DNA of 64,000 bases from JBGASG01 sp046328035 (GTDB lineage: Bacteria > Cyanobacteriota > Vampirovibrionia > Obscuribacterales > Obscuribacteraceae): positions 1-64,000 of the forward strand of contig JAXLXI010000007.1 in assembly GCA_046328035.1 (NCBI GenBank). Reading direction: 5' to 3'. Positions 8,636 to 17,425 of the stretch are shown in pieces. The translations under genes and the position numbers were made by a program. The stretch's first letter is position 1. Every line of letters begins with the position of its first letter. The notes under the pieces are model-generated. The model did no database searches. It was not told the origin of the DNA and saw only the letters and a list, made by a program, of their open reading frames with translations.

Positions 8636-11359
8636 ATGCCTACGTCTACTGTTGCACCCAACAGCATCAACGCCCGCATCAAGATTCTGCTTTTGGAGCA
8701 GCAAGAAAAGGTATGGCGGCGCACCAGTCGTTTGTTCGCATGGTTGCTTCTCGGGCAATGGTTGGCCAGCATTATCATTTCGTTAGTCGTTTCGCCCTTT
8801 GCCTGGGAAGGCAGTATTCAAACCGTCCACTTGCACGTTTGGACGGCGATGTTTCTAGGTGCCGCGATTATCGGACTACCAGTTTGGCTCGCGTTTACCG
8901 AGCCCGAGAAAACCAGCACTCGCCACCTGGTCGGTGTCGCGCAAATGCTTCTCGGTGCTCTCCTCATTCACCTGACCGGCGGCCGCATCGAAACTCACTT
9001 CCATGTATTCGGTTCCCTGGCATTTCTTAGTTTTTACCGAGACTGGCGCGTTTTGCTTAGCGCTTCGCTGGTGGTGGTACTCGACCATGTGTTGCGCGGC
9101 GTCTTCTTTCCACAGTCGGTTTACGGGGTCCTGGCTATAGAACCGCTGCGCTGGCTGGAACATGCCTGGTGGGTGATATTCGAAGATGCATTTTTGATCA
9201 AGACTTGTCTCGACAACATCAAGGAAATGCAGTCAATTGCAGCGCGTCAGGCTGAACTGGAAGAGACCAGATCACGCATCGAGCAGATCGTCGATGAACG
9301 CACTTTGGAACTTTCTGACAGCAAGATGCGCACTGCTACCTTGTACGTAGTGTCGAGATTCCTTAATGGTTCAGCGACGATAAAAGAAGCTGCTCCAAAA
9401 ATTTTGCGTGCCATTCGTCGCGGCTTCTTGAATGCCATAGGTCCTGTCACTGGAACCGTCTGGGAAAAGTTTGATGGCGACACAAGTGGTGTGCTGCACA
9501 ACACTTATAGTTTTGATCTGGCTGCCGACGGCAAGTTGCAGACTCGCAGCGGCGCCGTGCTGCCAGGAGCGCTGCGCGATCAAGTCAGCCGGCAAGGACG
9601 TGTTCTGTACGATGAAATCGAAGGGCAGAGCCGCGCTGACCTGGCGTTCCCGATTCTTGCCGGCGATGCTGTAATCGGCGTTATTGAATTACAAATGCCG
9701 CCCGGACACGCGTTCTCTGCGGATGAGAAGGCTTTGCTGGAATCAATTGGTCGCCAGCTAGGGCAGTTCACCGTACAGCGCCAAGCAGAGGCACAAAAAA
9801 TTCGCCTGGCACAAATCGTGCAATCGTCCGATGACGCAATTATCTCCACGACACTCGATAGACGCATTACCAGCTGGAATCAAGGCGCCGAGAAGATTTT
9901 CGGCTACACCGCTGCAGAAGTATGGGGTAAGTCGATGCAAATTCTTCATCCGTCGGCGACTGCTGAGAGTCAGCAGCCCCTTATTGCTCACAATGTAGAG
10001 CAATGTCTGCGCGTGGAAGAAATGCGCATGCGCAAGGACGGCACGCACGTTCCGGTGGCTCTTACCCGGTCTGCCATTCATGACGAAGCCGGCAATACGA
10101 TTGGTGTCTCTTGCATTTTGCGTGATATCACTGCGCGGTACGAGGCCGAAAAGCGTGTCAGCGAGTTCTACTCCATTGTTTCGCACGAACTGCGCACGCC
10201 GCTGACTTCGGTGCGTGGTGCGCTGGGATTGATCGAAGGCGGCATCGTAGAGAACGGCACACCGGAAGCGCTAGATTTGATCAAGGTCGGTCGCGAATCG
10301 GCCGATCGTCTGATTCGCTTGATCAACGACATGCTTGATTTGAAGAAACTGGAGTCCGGCATGATGGAACTGGATATAGTACCGCTCAGACCGCATGATG
10401 TAGTGCGCCTGGCAATGGATGGCGTGATCGGATTTGCTGAGGAAGCTCAGGTCTCTCTGCGCGACAACGTACAGGTCGCGTGCCGCGTCGCCGGCGATCA
10501 AGATCGCGTCGTTCAGGTTTTGACCAACTTGATTTCGAACGCTATCAAATTCTCACCCGCCGGCGACATGGTCGAAGTCAGCGTTACCGGCACTGAAAAT
10601 GGCAAAGTGCGCTTTTCTGTAACCGACCGTGGATGTGGTATTTCATCACATGATATGCATAAGCTGTTCGGCAAATTTCAGCAGCTCGACTCGTCGGACA
10701 CCCGGCAGAAAGGCGGCTCCGGATTGGGACTGTCGATCTGCAAGGCGCTCATCGAACAACATGGTGGCGAGATCGGGCTAGTCAGCGATGTAGGTGCCGG
10801 AAGCACGTTCTGGTTCGAGCTGCTGCTGCATGATTCAGAAAAGGGCATCATCCACGAAGATACTGTCAAAACCAGAGAATTCGAAGTGGACAACGACAGA
10901 CACTTCCGTGTACTCGTCCACGAACAAGACAAAAATCCTCTTGCCGGCTTGGATTTGGATCCCGATAAGATGCGCAAGGTGCTCATCGCTGATGACGATC
11001 AGCACCTGCGTACCATTATCACCAAGCAACTGCAAGCCATGGGTATCGAGTGCATTCAAGCTGCGGACGGCATTGAAGCAATTTCCATGACCCGTTCACA
11101 GTGGCCTGACCTGATCATTCTTGATGTCTCCATGCCTTACATGGACGGCTTTAAGGTGGTCGAAGTGCTGAGCGGAGAGAAGAGCTGTTCGACACCCTTG
11201 ATTGTGTACACCGGACGCGATCTCTCTAACGCTCAGAAGAATCAACTGACTTTAGGTTCCACACGTTACATCACTAAGGGCGACATATCGCAGGAGGATG
11301 TTGCTGCGGTGGTGATGGAACTGCTCGCGCAACGTCGACCACAGGCCCTAGTGTCGTGA
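8636..11359 (+). CDS. Membrane hybrid histidine kinase (TM sensor-GAF-PAS-HisKA-HATPase-REC)
   Basis: A 907-aa protein. Residues 34-160 contain about four membrane segments with the motif GGRIETHFHVFGSLAFLSFY, a recurring N-terminal sensor in hybrid kinases of several environmental phyla. Residues 200-230 form a linker coiled coil, about 240-380 look like a GAF domain, about 390-500 a PAS domain (DDAIISTTLDRRITSWNQGA), His517 lies in SHELRTPLTS, the HATPase spans about 615-730 (NLISNAIKF, DRGCGIS, GGSGLGLS), and a receiver has Asp830 (IILDVSMPYMDG). It lies 21 bp after the RedB-like gene and 30 bp before the REC-HPt-REC gene, so an operon from 7621 to 12883 is likely. Phosphate could pass from Asp830 to the HPt of the next protein. 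Confidence 0.95.
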   Translation: MPTSTVAPNSINARIKILLLEQQEKVWRRTSRLFAWLLLGQWLASIIISLVVSPFAWEGSIQTVHLHVWTAMFLGAAIIGLPVWLAFTEPEKTSTRHLVGVAQMLLGALLIHLTGGRIETHFHVFGSLAFLSFYRDWRVLLSASLVVVLDHVLRGVFFPQSVYGVLAIEPLRWLEHAWWVIFEDAFLIKTCLDNIKEMQSIAARQAELEETRSRIEQIVDERTLELSDSKMRTATLYVVSRFLNGSATIKEAAPKILRAIRRGFLNAIGPVTGTVWEKFDGDTSGVLHNTYSFDLAADGKLQTRSGAVLPGALRDQVSRQGRVLYDEIEGQSRADLAFPILAGDAVIGVIELQMPPGHAFSADEKALLESIGRQLGQFTVQRQAEAQKIRLAQIVQSSDDAIISTTLDRRITSWNQGAEKIFGYTAAEVWGKSMQILHPSATAESQQPLIAHNVEQCLRVEEMRMRKDGTHVPVALTRSAIHDEAGNTIGVSCILRDITARYEAEKRVSEFYSIVSHELRTPLTSVRGALGLIEGGIVENGTPEALDLIKVGRESADRLIRLINDMLDLKKLESGMMELDIVPLRPHDVVRLAMDGVIGFAEEAQVSLRDNVQVACRVAGDQDRVVQVLTNLISNAIKFSPAGDMVEVSVTGTENGKVRFSVTDRGCGISSHDMHKLFGKFQQLDSSDTRQKGGSGLGLSICKALIEQHGGEIGLVSDVGAGSTFWFELLLHDSEKGIIHEDTVKTREFEVDNDRHFRVLVHEQDKNPLAGLDLDPDKMRKVLIADDDQHLRTIITKQLQAMGIECIQAADGIEAISMTRSQWPDLIILDVSMPYMDGFKVVEVLSGEKSCSTPLIVYTGRDLSNAQKNQLTLGSTRYITKGDISQEDVAAVVMELLAQRRPQALVS

Positions 11360-11389
11360 AGCAACACCCTACCTCTGTGAGATTACCAA

Positions 11390-12883
11390 ATGACTGATAG
11401 GCAGAAAATTGAAGTGCATCCGCGCCAGACCTTGCCGTCCGGAACACCTGGTCTGAAACACGTGCGGCGCCGCAATGCTAATAGTGTTTTGATTCTCGAT
11501 GACGACGATCACTTTCGCGGCTTGATCGGCGGCATGCTCAAAATGCACGGCTATGAAGTTAAGGAGGCGCGCACCGCCGGTGAAGCTTCCCAACTTATTA
11601 TCGGTGAGGAGCCGGGCGCCGCCATCGTCGACTACAAGCTGCCGGGTACAGACGGACTCACGTGGATCACCCAAATTCGTGAACAAGGACTCGACTTTCC
11701 GATTATCTTTGTGTCCGGCTTGTGGTGCGATGAGCCCACGTTTAACTGGATGCGGAATGTGCTGCGAGTTTCGTTGATTATTCAAAAGCCTCTGGTGCCT
11801 GAGCTGTTTATGCACACCATCGAGGGTGCGCTGCCGCCTCGCTATCAAGTGCGATCGATTGGTATGTACGCGGCGCCCGAGCCGATGCGTGAACTCGATC
11901 ACGCCGACCTGCTCAATAACGAAGCGCCCGAAGATATTCTGCGACGAGTCGTTGAGTTGCTGGCGGAGCCCGATCTCGATCAGTCGACAGTCTCCGAATT
12001 GCATGCTTTGAAAGAAGCGGCGGAGACCCAGGTTTTGATCGCTCAGGTGCGTGAGATATATGCCGCGGAGTTGCCCGCCTTGTGGCAAGAACTGGTCGAT
12101 GTTGCCGCCCGCATGCGAGAGGATGCCGACAATCTGGAACACTGGGCGGATGCCTCGATACGAGCGCACAAGATCAAGGGCTCTAGCGGGACATGCGGTT
12201 TGCCCGAGATTGCCCACATTGCTGAGATGGTTGAAGATGTTCTCGCCGATAGCCATCCGCGCACCGGTAATCGCGCCACACCTGCGTGGACGCGTCTTCA
12301 ACAACTGCTCAACGACGGCACCAGAATTTCGGAAGAGTTGTCTCAAACTTATCGTCAGGCTGCCGATGCCGCCGGCGGGCAAGCGTCTCACTTAAAGCTG
12401 GTGGGCGGCACCGACGTCGATATCAGTATCGAGGCCAGCCTGGACGCGGAGATCGAAGCCGCTGCCGGAGCGAAGACAAGTGAGTTCAGTTATGGAGATG
12501 CGGTCGGCAAGCTGAAAGTATTGTGCGTAGATGACGACAGATTATTGACGGGCTTTGTCGAAGCCGTACTGGGCAAGAAGGGCTTTGTCGTCCAGTCGCT
12601 CAATCTGCCGATTAAAATCCTGGACTTACTGGACGAGTTCAACCCGGACATTATCCTGCTCGATGCCGTGATGCCAGGAATCAGCGGTTATGAGGTCTGT
12701 CGGATGTTGAAGGCCAATGAGAAATGGCGCGATGTGCCGGTGATTTTCATGACGGCTAACAGCTGCTCGCGCCGCGGTGCCGCCTTCCGGGCCGGCGCCA
12801 ATGACTTCCTGTGCAAGCCGCTTCTGACCGATGAACTTCTGGCCCGCGTGCAGGCGCAACTGAGCCTCTCCCAGCACCGTTAA
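11390..12883 (+). CDS. REC-HPt-REC phosphorelay protein
   Basis: A 497-aa protein without a kinase core. The first receiver (about 30-150) has Asp81 in VDYKLPGTDGL. A central HPt domain has His260 in RAHKIKGSSGTCG. The C-terminal receiver (about 385-495) has Asp425 in LLDAVMPGISGYE and the conserved Lys in CKPLL. No DNA-binding output is seen. Directly downstream of the membrane hybrid kinase, it is well placed as the phosphotransfer hub of that pathway. Its antisense strand is also open for 340 codons but is compositionally a shadow. Confidence 0.93.
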   Translation: MTDRQKIEVHPRQTLPSGTPGLKHVRRRNANSVLILDDDDHFRGLIGGMLKMHGYEVKEARTAGEASQLIIGEEPGAAIVDYKLPGTDGLTWITQIREQGLDFPIIFVSGLWCDEPTFNWMRNVLRVSLIIQKPLVPELFMHTIEGALPPRYQVRSIGMYAAPEPMRELDHADLLNNEAPEDILRRVVELLAEPDLDQSTVSELHALKEAAETQVLIAQVREIYAAELPALWQELVDVAARMREDADNLEHWADASIRAHKIKGSSGTCGLPEIAHIAEMVEDVLADSHPRTGNRATPAWTRLQQLLNDGTRISEELSQTYRQAADAAGGQASHLKLVGGTDVDISIEASLDAEIEAAAGAKTSEFSYGDAVGKLKVLCVDDDRLLTGFVEAVLGKKGFVVQSLNLPIKILDLLDEFNPDIILLDAVMPGISGYEVCRMLKANEKWRDVPVIFMTANSCSRRGAAFRAGANDFLCKPLLTDELLARVQAQLSLSQHR

Positions 12884-12940
12884 GGTTACGGGTCGCCGGT
12901 TTCGTGCATAATGAAGTCAGGTTCCTCAAGGTAAAAGCCC

Positions 12941-13258
12941 ATGAAACTTGATATGTACAGACAGGGTGACGTGCTCCTGGTCAGAACCGACAAATTGCCG
13001 GCCAGCGCCGAAAAAATGACTTCAGATGAAAATCGCATCGTCCTGGCGTACGGCGAAGTCACCGGTCACGCGCACGCGATTGCCCTTTCGCAAGCCAACC
13101 TCTTCATCGACGGCGACACCCGTTACTTGAAAGTAACTGACTCCGGCGCCGACCTGGTGCACGAGGAGCACTCGACCATTCACCTCGAGGCGGGTGTTTA
13201 TCGGGTTGTTCAGCAACGCGAGTATATTCCGAACAGCTCCAGGACTGTGCTTGACTGA
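12941..13258 (+). CDS. Small 'GEVTGHAHA' protein, copy 1
   Basis: A 105-aa protein opening with YRQGDVLLVRTDKLP and carrying GEVTGHAHAI in the middle and LVHEEHSTIHLEAGVYRVVQQ near the end. It is a clear paralogue of the 103-aa protein at 37030-37341, sharing the blocks RQGDVLL, GEVTGHAHA, VHEEH and QREY. Similar small proteins occur in phage and actinobacterial genomes in my memory, with no assigned function. The conserved His residues (GHAH, EEH) could bind metal, which is inference. A TATAAT-like ATAATG lies upstream at about 12909, and an AAGGT site precedes the ATG. The next gene begins inside its last codons, so the two are translationally coupled. Confidence 0.88.
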   Translation: MKLDMYRQGDVLLVRTDKLPASAEKMTSDENRIVLAYGEVTGHAHAIALSQANLFIDGDTRYLKVTDSGADLVHEEHSTIHLEAGVYRVVQQREYIPNSSRTVLD

Positions 13259-14603
13259 AAACATTCCGCTGGCCGAACTGTTTCTTCGGGAGACCAACGC
13301 TGCTTGCGTACTGTCCCGAGAGCCTGCCGACGACGACCGTGAAAAGGTTGACGATGCTGTCCGCCGTCTCTATGAAAACGCCGGGCGTAAGCAGCCCTTT
13401 GTAGTCTGGTGCCAGAGCATATATCAACTGGTGACGCTGCCCTCGCTTTTGATCGGGCTGATGCACAGCGACACCTGGCAGGTCATCTCGACCAATCTCG
13501 CCGACGAACCGCGCGATGCTATCTGGAATCACCACTGGCAGGAAGCCTGGTCGCATCTGTGGGCATTCGGCGGCTATCAGCTGCTGCACGGAATGGGCTA
13601 TACCAGCCGCATCCATAAGCAGTATGGACATCTGGAGCCGGCGCTGATCAAGCAAGCCGAGCAAGAATTGTCCGCGTGGCTCTCGTCCGGGCGCGTCAAA
13701 CAATTCGAAGAAAAGCTGGCGCGTCAGAAGATATACCGACAGTTCTGGACTATGCACATGTGGCCGCGCAATTTCGCCATGGACCGCGTGCGCATTCTCA
13801 TGGACGAGTTGCAGCAGGAATTAAATGCCGAGGGACATCGCAATCCGCAAGCCTGGGCGCAGTATCAGCCGTTTCTTGCCCAGTTGCGCGAGAAGTTCAC
13901 TTCCACCGGCAGTTCGATAGAGTCTGTGTTTACGCCCATGGGCGCTGAGCCAGTCAATCAGCTGCGCTACTCTATATGGCTTCCTTTCGGTTTCTGGCAG
14001 CCGCTTGTGTGCAATATCTGGCTGCACTACATACCAGGGCGTCAGCTGGCGCACTACAGAGAGGAGCTATCGCTCTGGTACGACCTGGGTGAGCGTGTCT
14101 TCTCGATCATTGCGCTGGAAAATGTCGCTTTTGTCTGTCAGAAACCGACCATTTGCTCTATCGATGAAGGTGGGCGTCTGCACTCCGAATCGGGACCGGC
14201 CCTGAGATTTACCGACGATTTCTCTGCCTACGCCTGGCATGGGGTGATTGTCGACGAGCGTATCATCGCGCATCCCGAAACGATCACCGTCGCCGAAATA
14301 GAATCGACCAGCAACATCGAAATTCGGCGAGTGCTCATCGAGCGTTACGGGCAGCCGCGTTATCTTGAAGACACCGGCGCCACGATCAGGCATCAAGACG
14401 AATACGGAACTCTCTATCACAAAGTGATACCAGGAGACGAGCCGCTGGCCATGGTGAAAGTGGTCAACTCAACTCCGGAGCCGGATGGCACCTATAAAGA
14501 CTATTTCCTGCGGGTTCCTCCGCATGTGCAAACGGCGCGACAAGCTGTGGCGTGGACCTTCGGGTTTGAAGAAGAAGAGTACCTGCCCCTTCAGGAGACT
14601 TAG
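13251..14603 (+). CDS. DUF6745-like protein, copy 1
   Basis: About 450 aa from a TTG at 13251 that overlaps the upstream stop by 8 bp; a longer start at 13194 would run far into the upstream gene. The C-terminal 120 residues contain VNSTPEPDGTYKDYFLRVPP and QAVAWTFGFE, blocks I associate with the DUF6745 family. It is paralogous along its full length to 37344-38786 (shared: (I/V)VWC near residue 50, QPL..G near the middle, the C-terminal blocks). There are no catalytic motifs that I recognise, no signal peptide and no membrane segment. Always paired here with the GHAHA protein, so the two probably form a functional unit. Start is uncertain. Confidence 0.85.
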   Translation: MTENIPLAELFLRETNAACVLSREPADDDREKVDDAVRRLYENAGRKQPFVVWCQSIYQLVTLPSLLIGLMHSDTWQVISTNLADEPRDAIWNHHWQEAWSHLWAFGGYQLLHGMGYTSRIHKQYGHLEPALIKQAEQELSAWLSSGRVKQFEEKLARQKIYRQFWTMHMWPRNFAMDRVRILMDELQQELNAEGHRNPQAWAQYQPFLAQLREKFTSTGSSIESVFTPMGAEPVNQLRYSIWLPFGFWQPLVCNIWLHYIPGRQLAHYREELSLWYDLGERVFSIIALENVAFVCQKPTICSIDEGGRLHSESGPALRFTDDFSAYAWHGVIVDERIIAHPETITVAEIESTSNIEIRRVLIERYGQPRYLEDTGATIRHQDEYGTLYHKVIPGDEPLAMVKVVNSTPEPDGTYKDYFLRVPPHVQTARQAVAWTFGFEEEEYLPLQET

Positions 14604-14653
14604 GTGGTGGCAGTGGGTGTCTCGGGTACAAGAGATACAGGAGCCGTGTTCCG

Positions 14654-15697
14654 ATGCTGCAACCTATGTTTCTTCGACTGTCACTGCGATCGTCACTGCG
14701 ATCGTTTCTCCGACCGTGTCTTCGATTACGCGCTGTGGCTCTGCGAGCTGGCATCGCTGTCGGATGCGTGAGCCTGGTTGGCGTTTCGTCCCCTGGTCTC
14801 CTGCCTTGTGCGCAAGCGAAGAAACAGAAGCACGATCAGGCACGGACAGACGATGCGAGCGCCGGAGACAGCAGCGCGCCCGTCAACGGCGGCAATCAGT
14901 GGACGCCGGAGGAAAGCCAGTTGCTTTATGGCTCGGCGCAGCAGAATGACGCTGGAGTAAACTGGGAGAACTCGGCGGCGAAGTCCTGGGGAACGCCGCC
15001 TTTGCGCAGCTCCGCGGCGAAGAGAGTCAGCGGTGGCGGTTTGAATGCCTCGATGTTGCAGGGCTCGGCGGAAAAAACGGAACTGAGCGGCAATGCGGGC
15101 AGCACACTTTTGCAGGGCTCTTCATGGTCTTCGTCCAATCCCATGCTGCCTGGTTCAGCATGGTCGTCGGCGGGTCCCTTGCGGCGCGGAAAAGCCACCG
15201 CAGGCAGTGGCTCATTTTTGCAAGGCAAAGCGGACAGCAGCATGTTTCCTCTCTCGACAAACAAAAGATTTGCCAGAGGCTTGACGCCAATGTCGGCTCT
15301 CGCGGGCGTTGCTGAGCCGATCGCCGGCAAAGAGAAGAAGGTGCTGTACAAAGGTTTCTTGAAGATGAACTGTCTGGAGTTCAACGAGCTGGGAGCCAAT
15401 TACTACACGGCTGACAAAAACTATCGCGGCGTCGGCATCAAATACGGTATCAGCGGCAGAACCAGCGGCGCCATCGAAGGTGATACGACAGTCAGCTACG
15501 GCGGGCGTGACCACACGATACACATGGCGATGCCAGGCTTTCGCGGCGGGCAGGTATTTCTTTATTCGAACGATCAGCACCTGATCGCCATCGATCCGCG
15601 CACTTACGATGCGTGGGTCTGGGAGCCAAAGTCGACCTTCAGCGATCTGGGCGGCACCTGGAAGAAACTGACGCACCGCAAGCCGAAAACTCATTGA
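14654..15697 (+). CDS. Secreted protein with LQGSA-type repeats
   Basis: A 347-aa protein. The first 50 residues are Arg/Leu-rich then hydrophobic (AGIAVGCVSLVGVSSPGLLPCAQA), a long signal peptide or anchor. Residues 85-200 contain imperfect repeats ending in G-S/K-A: LYGSAQQ, LQGSAEK, LQGSSWS, LPGSAWS, LQGKADS. The C-terminal 110 residues look globular (strand-rich, KGFLKMNCLEFNELGANYY...) and form a probable folded domain. An AGGAG site sits 10 bp before the ATG. The 5' end also has a short tandem DNA repeat (CACTGCGATCG twice). Family not recognised. Confidence 0.75.
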   Translation: MLQPMFLRLSLRSSLRSFLRPCLRLRAVALRAGIAVGCVSLVGVSSPGLLPCAQAKKQKHDQARTDDASAGDSSAPVNGGNQWTPEESQLLYGSAQQNDAGVNWENSAAKSWGTPPLRSSAAKRVSGGGLNASMLQGSAEKTELSGNAGSTLLQGSSWSSSNPMLPGSAWSSAGPLRRGKATAGSGSFLQGKADSSMFPLSTNKRFARGLTPMSALAGVAEPIAGKEKKVLYKGFLKMNCLEFNELGANYYTADKNYRGVGIKYGISGRTSGAIEGDTTVSYGGRDHTIHMAMPGFRGGQVFLYSNDQHLIAIDPRTYDAWVWEPKSTFSDLGGTWKKLTHRKPKTH

Positions 15698-15701
15698 TGC
15701 G

Positions 15702-16139
15702 CTATCGTGCGAGGTTCGGATATGCGGAGGCGAGCATCTGCGTGAGTACCTGCACCAGTTGCGGCAGAATGTAAGCCATGACGAGAAACGCGCCGCCCAG
15801 GGTGAAGCAGGTGGGGACGAAACGTTTCACGAGCGGCACTTTGACGATGCCGACCAGCACCAGCCAACCGCCCCAGAAACCAAAGCCGATCACCAGTGCA
15901 TTGACGAAAATGGTCGCCCAGGTCTCTATGTAGAGAACTCCGGCGGGATCGCGTGAATACCAGCCGTTGAGAGGCGCGATGAACTCCGGGTGCAGTTTGC
16001 CTTGATGAAAGCAGTGCAAACCGATCATGCCGAGGGCGATCACTGCGGCGGTGCCCATCACGCGTCCGAAATAGACGTTAGGACGCACCTCATTTTGGAA
16101 GGCGGTGCGCATCGTGTGAATTGACTTTTCGGGATTCAT
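15702..16139 (-). CDS. Membrane protein, three or four helices (145 aa)
   Basis: Hydrophobic segments lie at about residues 27-42 (AAVIALGMIGLHCF), 75-100 (TIFVNALVIGFGFWGGWLVLVGIV) and 108-135 (VPTCFTLGGAFLVMAYILPQLVQVL). Short charged ends. Converges with the secreted protein at 14654-15697 with 4 bp between stops. No family recognised and no charged catalytic residues in the helices. Confidence 0.75.
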   Translation of the reverse strand: MNPEKSIHTMRTAFQNEVRPNVYFGRVMGTAAVIALGMIGLHCFHQGKLHPEFIAPLNGWYSRDPAGVLYIETWATIFVNALVIGFGFWGGWLVLVGIVKVPLVKRFVPTCFTLGGAFLVMAYILPQLVQVLTQMLASAYPNLAR

Positions 16140-16184
16140 GTTTGCGGGGTGGCTGAGTTCAGCGGGTGGACGGACTGCCGCCTG

Positions 16185-16781
16185 TTAAAGGCAGGCGAGC
16201 AGGTCGATCGGTGTGTTCCAGATTTTAACGGCGGGAGTTTCGTGCTCGTGCGCGAGGATGGAGATCGTGCTGGTATCGAGCATGAAGTGCTTGCCTTCAG
16301 ATGGTGGCAGATCGAGCCACGTCGCAGTCAGGATGCGGAGAATGTGACCGTGCGCCACCAGTGCCACCACTGCGCCGGCGGTGCGCGCCTTATCAATCAC
16401 TCGTTGGCAGCGCGCGGCGGCTTGAGCGAGAGTTTCACCGTCGGGCACAGGATGTGTCCATACGGTCCAGCCTGGGACCTGCTCGCGAATTTGTTTCGTG
16501 GTCAGACCTTCGTAGCCGCCGTAATCGAATTCACGCAGATCCTCGACCGTTTGCATCTGATCGCCAAGACCGGCTATTTCAGCAGTTTGGCGGGCGCGGG
16601 AAAGCGGGCTGACGAGAACCGCATTGAACTTGACGCGTGCCACCACTTCCTGCAGTGTCGCTGCTTGCTCGCGTCCCTTTTCGGTAAGTGGAATGTCTGT
16701 GCGTCCCGTGTGTTGTCCGGTGGCAGCCCATTCTGTTTGCCCATGGCGAAACAGGTAGAGAGTAAAGTCGTCGGTTGTCAT
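16185..16781 (-). CDS. Histidine phosphatase family protein (phosphoglycerate mutase-like)
   Basis: A 198-aa protein with the RHG motif at residues 12-14 (LFRHGQTEW), the second catalytic region SPLSRARQTAE, the acid/base-containing LREFDYGGYEGL, and the second His in VAHGHILRIL. These are the signature elements of the branch 1 histidine phosphatases, which use a phosphohistidine intermediate on small phosphorylated metabolites. The closest functional group by text is the alpha-ribazole phosphatase / broad sugar-phosphate phosphatase type; the exact substrate cannot be told. GCAGGA precedes the ATG. Confidence 0.93.
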   Translation of the reverse strand: MTTDDFTLYLFRHGQTEWAATGQHTGRTDIPLTEKGREQAATLQEVVARVKFNAVLVSPLSRARQTAEIAGLGDQMQTVEDLREFDYGGYEGLTTKQIREQVPGWTVWTHPVPDGETLAQAAARCQRVIDKARTAGAVVALVAHGHILRILTATWLDLPPSEGKHFMLDTSTISILAHEHETPAVKIWNTPIDLLACL

Positions 16782-16873
16782 TTATCCTGCATCTCTCGTT
16801 GCTGCGCCGTGGCAGGCGCTGCGTACATTGAGAAAATTAGCAGGCTTGGCGAAGTCTCAACAGGAGACGAAAT

Positions 16874-17347
16874 TTATGGTTGCATACCTTTTTTGAGCAT
16901 CTCGGCTGCTGATGCGGCTTGCGCGTAGAGCGCCGATGGATCGAGCATGCCGGCCAGGTTCTGCGGCGAGAACAGCATTTGCAAGAACGAGAGAATGGCG
17001 CTCAGGAAGCTGCCGCCCGGGATGGCGCTTGCCATTTCGAGCAGACCATTGATCATCTGCATGCCGTTGCCGGACAGCTGGCTTTCCGCGCCGGTGGGCA
17101 TCGACGACAGCGCGGCATCGGCGCCGACGGTCGGAGCACCGCCCATGTCGATGCCGAATTCAGGAAACTGCGTCATACCGGCATTGCCGGTTGCCGATTC
17201 GAAGAATTGGTGCGCACTGGAAACATCCACGTCGGCGACTTGTTCGGCGCCGCCGATAGCGGCGCCAACTTCTCCAGCGGGCTGGTAAAGGCCCGCGATA
17301 TTATCGCCAATTTGCAGCCAACCTTCGCCGGCTTCGTGGCTATTCAT
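16874..17347 (-). CDS. Hypothetical protein with hydrophobic C-terminal helix (157 aa)
   Basis: A Gly/Ala/Met-rich protein. Residues 100-125 (LLEMASAIPGGSFLSAILSFLQMLFSPQNL) are amphipathic to hydrophobic, and the rest is low in charged residues. No signal peptide. No recognised domain. The complementary strand is open for a similar length with less protein-like composition, so the assignment is moderate. Confidence 0.55.
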   Translation of the reverse strand: MNSHEAGEGWLQIGDNIAGLYQPAGEVGAAIGGAEQVADVDVSSAHQFFESATGNAGMTQFPEFGIDMGGAPTVGADAALSSMPTGAESQLSGNGMQMINGLLEMASAIPGGSFLSAILSFLQMLFSPQNLAGMLDPSALYAQAASAAEMLKKGMQP

Positions 17348-17425
17348 AAATCAGGGTAGAGATACTAATCTAGGGGTGGGCGAAGACAAACTTCGACCAG
17401 CAGATCTTAAGCAGGGGACCGGCTG

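Noticed and set aside
11369..12391. Minus-strand frame of 340 codons
   Set aside because: Antisense to the REC-HPt-REC gene, whose receiver and HPt motifs are unmistakable.
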